Shown here: positions 59,831-64,000 of the stretch, piece by piece
Layout: each line of letters starts with the position of its first letter
Numbering within the stretch: the stretch's first letter is position 1
From: Anaerolineales bacterium
GTDB taxonomy: Bacteria > Chloroflexota > Anaerolineae > 4572-78 > J111
DNA: 64,000 bases
Assembly: GCA_020634855.1 (NCBI GenBank)
Contig: JACKAU010000002.1
Span: forward strand, 868,001 to 932,000
Reading direction: 5' to 3'
The notes under the pieces: generated by a model
What the model saw: the letters and a program-made list of their open reading frames with translations, nothing else
What the model was told of the DNA's origin: nothing
Databases searched by the model: none
Made by a program: the position numbers and the translations under genes

Positions 59831-61717
59831 ATGAAACGCGACGATAGTATCAAAAATGGGGACAAATTCAACCGCCGCTGGCTGATTGTAACTATTCTGG
59901 GGACGCTGACCATAACCGTGCTAGGGCTATACCTGCTGAGCAGTTATCGAACAACGCGGGTCGAAGCGGCGTCGCTGCCGGACATTGCCAACGCCATTGA
60001 CGCCAATCAAGTCAAAGATATCACCCTGCGCGGCGATCTGATCACCATCACTCAATTTGACGGCAGTCGTATGAGCGCCCGCAAGGAAGCCAACGTCAGC
60101 TTCTTTGAGTCGATGCAGCTCTTGGGCATATCGCCCGCAACGTTAAAGTCGCTGACGATTGTGGTTGAAGATGGGCAGGGCGGCATGTCCAATTATCTGG
60201 GGCTGACGCTGACGCTGGCCCCGCTGGTGTTGATCGGCTTTTTCATCTTTATGGCCTTCAGACACGTGCAGCGCGGCGGGATGGCCGGCGGCTTTCCCAA
60301 CCAAATTGGGCAAAGCAACGCCCGCGTGGTCTCCGACTCAGCCGAGGCCGACGCCGCCGCGGAACGCCCCAAAGTCACCTTTGACGATGTGGCCGGCGCC
60401 GGACAGGCTAAATTTGAGCTACAGGAAGTGGTCGAATTTCTGAAAGAGCCGGAGAAGTTTACCAAATTAGGCGCGCGCGTGCCGAAAGGCGTATTGATGG
60501 CCGGCCCGCCGGGAACCGGCAAAACGCTGATGGCCCGAGCCGTGGCCGGCGAGGCCGGCGTGCCTTTTCTGCACATCTCCGGCTCTGAGTTTGTGGAGAT
60601 GTTTGTCGGCGTCGGCGCGTCTCGCGTGCGGGATCTGTTCAAGAAGGCCAAAGACCAGTCGCCCGCGGTGGTGTTCATCGACGAGATCGACGCGGTTGGC
60701 CGGCGGCGGGGGGCGGGATTCGGCGGCAACGATGAGCGCGAACAAACGCTCAACCAAATTCTGGTGACGATGGACGGCTTCGATACCAATACCAACGTCA
60801 TCGTCATCGCCGCCACCAACCGGCCCGATATTTTAGACCCGGCTTTGCTACGGCCCGGCCGGTTTGACCGCAAGGTCGTGCTGGATTTACCTGATGTCGA
60901 AGCCCGTGAGGCTATCTTGCGCGTCCATACCCGGGGCAAGCCGCTGGAGGCGGACATTTCACTGTCAGATTTAGCCAAACTGACGCCCGGCTTTGCCGGA
61001 GCCGATTTAGAGAATTTGGCCAACGAAGCCGCCATTTTAGCCGCGCGCCGCAACTTATCGACCATCGGCGAGCCGGAGTTTCAAGACTCCATCGAACGCA
61101 TCATCGCCGGGCCTGAGCGAAAGGGTAATCTGCTGACCGCCGCCGAGCGCCGCACCGTGGCCTACCACGAGGCCGGCCACGCCGTGGTCATGCACTTCGC
61201 CGACGAAACCGATCCGGTTCACAAAGTCAGCATTGTCTCCAGAGGGATGGCGCTGGGGTACACCATGCCGCTGCCGGAAAATAACCGGCAGCTTCGCTCA
61301 AAAGAGGCGTTTGTCAGCGAGATTGTTGGGCTGTTGGGCGGCCGGGCCGCCGAGGAGATCGTCTTCAACCGCATCACCACCGGCGCCGCCAATGATTTGG
61401 AGCGAGCCACCCGCTTAGCCCGGTCGATGGTCACTCGCTTTGGGTTTAGCGAAAAATTGGGCATGCGCACCTTCGGCGAGGAACAGGGCAACCCCTTTTT
61501 AGGCAGCCTGGGCGAAACTCGCGACTACAGCGAAGAACGCGCCCAGGCCATCGACCAGGAGATCGACCAGATCATTCAATTGGCCTACCGGCAGGCCAAA
61601 GCTATCCTCGTCGAATACCGGACTAAGTTAGATGCTCTGGCAGAAGCCCTGCTGGAGCAGGAAACCGTCAACCGACCCCAATTTGAAGCCCTAATGGCCC
61701 AGTCTACTGAGGCATAA
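59831..61717 (+). CDS. ftsH: ATP-dependent membrane zinc protease FtsH
   Basis: 628 residues from the ATG at 59831; the frame is open earlier but without start signals. TM1 is at about 17-38 and TM2 at about 124-143, with a short periplasmic domain between. The AAA module has Walker A GPPGTGKT (225-232), Walker B VVFIDEIDAVGRRRGAG, and the second region of homology ATNRPDILDPALLRPGRFDR. The protease zinc site is HEAGH (446-450). FtsH degrades membrane and short-lived regulatory proteins as a hexamer. The preceding 197 bases (59634-59830) hold an imperfect CTTGATCGATCAAG palindrome and no gene. Confidence 0.97.
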   Translation: MKRDDSIKNGDKFNRRWLIVTILGTLTITVLGLYLLSSYRTTRVEAASLPDIANAIDANQVKDITLRGDLITITQFDGSRMSARKEANVSFFESMQLLGISPATLKSLTIVVEDGQGGMSNYLGLTLTLAPLVLIGFFIFMAFRHVQRGGMAGGFPNQIGQSNARVVSDSAEADAAAERPKVTFDDVAGAGQAKFELQEVVEFLKEPEKFTKLGARVPKGVLMAGPPGTGKTLMARAVAGEAGVPFLHISGSEFVEMFVGVGASRVRDLFKKAKDQSPAVVFIDEIDAVGRRRGAGFGGNDEREQTLNQILVTMDGFDTNTNVIVIAATNRPDILDPALLRPGRFDRKVVLDLPDVEAREAILRVHTRGKPLEADISLSDLAKLTPGFAGADLENLANEAAILAARRNLSTIGEPEFQDSIERIIAGPERKGNLLTAAERRTVAYHEAGHAVVMHFADETDPVHKVSIVSRGMALGYTMPLPENNRQLRSKEAFVSEIVGLLGGRAAEEIVFNRITTGAANDLERATRLARSMVTRFGFSEKLGMRTFGEEQGNPFLGSLGETRDYSEERAQAIDQEIDQIIQLAYRQAKAILVEYRTKLDALAEALLEQETVNRPQFEALMAQSTEA

Positions 61718-61881
61718 ATCGCTCCCTGGTTCGCAGCAATGGCTTGAGCCGTTGCTTTGAATAGCGCCGCTAAAGCGGTTACCGCGAACTATCTGGTAAC
61801 TGCGCCGTGGTACACTGGCCGACGTACCCGCATCTCGTGTCATACTCGTGTGAAATTAGAATAGCGCTACGAGGCGAACTG

Positions 61882-64000
61882 ATGACCATTCGTAATTTGA
61901 AGTTTATGTTCAACCCCCAATCGGTAGCGGTGATTGGGGCTTCCAAGAAGGCGAACAGTGTCGGCGCGACGGTGATGCGCAGCCTGCTGCAAGGCGGCTT
62001 TGACGGCGCGATCATCCCGGTTACCCCCAACTACAAAGCGGTGGCCGGCGTCCTGGCTTTTCCCGATGTGGCCAGCCTGCCCGAACCGCCCGATCTGGCC
62101 GTCATTTGCACCCCACCGTCGACCGTCCCCGGCCTGATCGCCGAGTTAGGCGACCGAGGCACCCGCGCCGCTATCGTGCTGACCGCCGGCCTGGAGCGGC
62201 TGCAGGACGACCAGGGCCGCTCGCTGCAACAGGCCATGCTGGACGCGGCCAAACCCCACCTGCTGCGCATCCTGGGGCCAAACTGCCTGGGCCTGATGAT
62301 CCCCCGGCTGGGGCTGAACGCCAGCTTTGCCCACACCAACCCGCTGCCGGGCCAGATCGCCTTCATCACCCAATCCGGCGCGATGGCCACGGCCGTGCTC
62401 GATTGGGCCACGGCCAACGGGCTAGGCTTCTCCAACTTCGTGTCGCTCGGCAACAGCGCCGATGTCGATTTTGGCGATGTGATCGACTTCCTGGGCAGCG
62501 ATCCCCACACCCGCTCTATTCTGCTCTATATCGAGTCGATTACCGGCGCCCGCAAATTTATGTCCGCAGCCCGCGCCGCCGCCCGTAACAAACCGGTTAT
62601 CGCCATCAAAGCCGGACGCGTAACCGAGGGGGCGCAAGCCGTCATGTCGCACACCGGCGCGCTGGCCGGGGCCGATGACGTGGTCGAGGCCGCCTTGGAG
62701 CGAGCCGGTATCCTACGCGTCGAGACCATCGAAGACCTGTTCGATGCCGTCGAGACGCTGGCCCGCGCCCGGCCGGTGATGGGCGAGCGCGTGGCCATCG
62801 TCACCAGCGGCGGCGGGCCGGGCGTCATCGCCACCGATAAGCTCATTCGCAGCGGCGGCAATCTGGCCACGCTGTCCGACGACACGCTGGCGCAGCTAAA
62901 CAGCTTCTTGCTGCCCAACTGGTCGCGCCGCAATCCGGTTGACATTCTTGAAGATGCCCCCGCCGAACACTACGTCCGGACGCTCGAAACCCTGCTGGCC
63001 GCCCCTGACATCGACGCTATTCTGTTCATCCACGCGCCCACAGCCATTGTGTCCAGCCGAACCATCGCCCAGACCCTGGCTCCGGTGGCTAAAGCGGCCC
63101 GGCGGACCGTGCTGACCTGCTGGCTCGGCAAGGCCGGGGTGGCCGAAGCCCGCCAAATCTTCACCGATGTCGGCCTACCGACGTATGACACGCCGGAGGA
63201 TGCGGTCGGCGCGTTGATGCAGTTGGTCAACTACCGGCGCAACCAGGAATTGCTGATCGAAACGCCGCCCTCGGTGCCGGTTGAGTTTACGCCCAACGTC
63301 GCCGCCGCCCGATCTGTGATCGACGCAGCGTTGGCCGCCGGCCAGACCGTACTGACCGAACCCGAAGCCAAAGCGGTGCTGGCCGCCTATGAGATCCCCA
63401 CCGTGGAGACGGCCGTGGCCACAACGCCGGACGAGTGCGTGCAACTGGCCCAGGCCATGACCTTCCCGGTCGTCGTCAAAATCCTATCGCCCGACATTAC
63501 CCACAAATCGAACGTCGGCGGGGTGGCGCTCGATCTGGATACGCCGGAGGAGGTTCGAGCCGCCGCCGCCGGTATGCTCAAGCGGCTCAAGAAGCGCCGG
63601 CCCCAGGCCAGGGTTAGCGGCTTTAGCGTGCAGCAGATGGCCCGCCGGCCCGACGCCCACGAGCTGATTGTCGGCGCGACAACCGACCCCGTCTTTGGGC
63701 CGGTCATCCTGTTTGGTCAGGGCGGCATCGCGGTTGAGATTATCCACGACCGGGCGGTGTCCCTGCCGCCGCTCAATCTCAAGCTGGCCCGCGAACTGGT
63801 CAACCGCACCCGGGTCTCGCGGCTGCTGGCCGGCTATTCCCACCGCCCCCCGGCCGATATGACGGCCATTTACCTGACGCTGATGAAAGTAGCCCAACTG
63901 GTGACCGACCTGCCCGAGGTGGTTGAGCTGGACATCAACCCCCTCTTTGCCGACAACCAGGGCGTGCTGGCGCTCGATGCCCGGATGCGCATTGTATCGA
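61882..64000 (+). CDS. NDP-forming acyl-CoA synthetase (acetate-CoA ligase family), 3' end outside window
   Basis: About 706 codons are present and the frame is still open at the window end. The CoA-binding domain starts MFNPQSVAVIGASKKANSVG; the succinyl-CoA ligase-like domain has LGPNCLGLM and FITQSGAMA; the phosphohistidine is His257 in MSHTGALAG. From about residue 490 an ATP-grasp domain follows (FPVVVKILSPDITHKSNVGGV; ELDINPLFAD). It interconverts acyl-CoA plus NDP and acid plus NTP. Many bacterial forms carry a C-terminal GNAT acetyltransferase after this point, which the window does not show. GAGGCGAAC lies before the ATG. Confidence 0.92.
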   Translation, partial: MTIRNLKFMFNPQSVAVIGASKKANSVGATVMRSLLQGGFDGAIIPVTPNYKAVAGVLAFPDVASLPEPPDLAVICTPPSTVPGLIAELGDRGTRAAIVLTAGLERLQDDQGRSLQQAMLDAAKPHLLRILGPNCLGLMIPRLGLNASFAHTNPLPGQIAFITQSGAMATAVLDWATANGLGFSNFVSLGNSADVDFGDVIDFLGSDPHTRSILLYIESITGARKFMSAARAAARNKPVIAIKAGRVTEGAQAVMSHTGALAGADDVVEAALERAGILRVETIEDLFDAVETLARARPVMGERVAIVTSGGGPGVIATDKLIRSGGNLATLSDDTLAQLNSFLLPNWSRRNPVDILEDAPAEHYVRTLETLLAAPDIDAILFIHAPTAIVSSRTIAQTLAPVAKAARRTVLTCWLGKAGVAEARQIFTDVGLPTYDTPEDAVGALMQLVNYRRNQELLIETPPSVPVEFTPNVAAARSVIDAALAAGQTVLTEPEAKAVLAAYEIPTVETAVATTPDECVQLAQAMTFPVVVKILSPDITHKSNVGGVALDLDTPEEVRAAAAGMLKRLKKRRPQARVSGFSVQQMARRPDAHELIVGATTDPVFGPVILFGQGGIAVEIIHDRAVSLPPLNLKLARELVNRTRVSRLLAGYSHRPPADMTAIYLTLMKVAQLVTDLPEVVELDINPLFADNQGVLALDARMRIVS

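Noticed and set aside
61718..61881. Possible tRNA or small RNA between ftsH and the acyl-CoA synthetase gene
   Set aside because: Only a weak GC-rich hairpin is seen; no cloverleaf or T-loop consensus. No tRNA was found anywhere in the window.

Overview
The window reads as a Chloroflexota (Anaerolineae-like) chromosome segment. This is inference from gene families and style, because no rRNA or other phylogenetic marker is present. The pointers are very large STAND regulators (SARP/BTAD or XRE domain + NB-ARC + TPR), GAF-GAF histidine kinases, HAMP-SpoIIE phosphatases, DUF3105 proteins, secreted proteins ending in YLPVxxK, and abundant short palindromic repeats between genes. I saw no tRNA, rRNA or CRISPR array.

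Layout. 0-7.4 kb: the tail of an unidentified gene, a VapC/Phd-type toxin-antitoxin pair, two EamA exporters, a complete IS5-family (ISL2-like) element, a sucrase/ferredoxin-like gene, a two-TM membrane protein bracketed by repeats, and an AraC regulator. 7.5-26.7 kb: an accessory, duplicating zone with NB-ARC/TPR regulators (two long, one decayed and fused in frame to its neighbour), DUF4242 genes with remnants of extra copies, a Tat-exported molybdopterin oxidoreductase, small secreted proteins, a truncated Ser/Thr kinase-LuxR-nSTAND gene, and two copies of a module made of a 23-bp tandem-repeat array, an HU/DUF4469 gene and an almost identical terminator. 26.8-32.2 kb: a glycosyltransferase, then a coupled operon of methyltransferase, MFS-HEAT fusion and sugar nucleotidyltransferase. 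32.4-37.5 kb: lspA, a sugar-binding lipoprotein, a HAMP-SpoIIE phosphatase, a DsbA-like protein whose first active-site cysteine codon is an in-frame TGA (candidate selenoprotein), and DUF3105. 37.5-44.6 kb: a class III cyclase-ATPase and its TPR partner as separate frames, an MFS exporter, a promoter-to-terminator unit that may be a small RNA or leader, and a GAF histidine kinase.

44.7-51.8 kb: a MrfA/YprA-like helicase carrying an HNH motif (broken by low-complexity tracts), a 42-bp tandem array, a CPBP protease, a hydrolase-like lipoprotein that lacks its serine nucleophile, and an MrfB/YprB-like exonuclease. The helicase and exonuclease families act together in DNA repair; here a segment bracketed by direct repeats separates them. 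52-64 kb: a cyclase-family protein, an MNT/HEPN pair, an M16C presequence protease, a 3-methyladenine DNA glycosylase, MsrP, a conserved hypothetical, FtsH, and an NDP-forming acyl-CoA synthetase cut by the window end.

The strongest candidates for something new are the TGA-containing DsbA-like gene with a downstream hairpin (36.0-36.9 kb) and the duplicated iteron/HU-DUF4469 module (14.5-15.7 and 26.2-26.7 kb). Secondary ones are the promoter-terminator RNA unit at 42.4 kb, the 42-bp array, and the several places where repeats bracket or invade genes.
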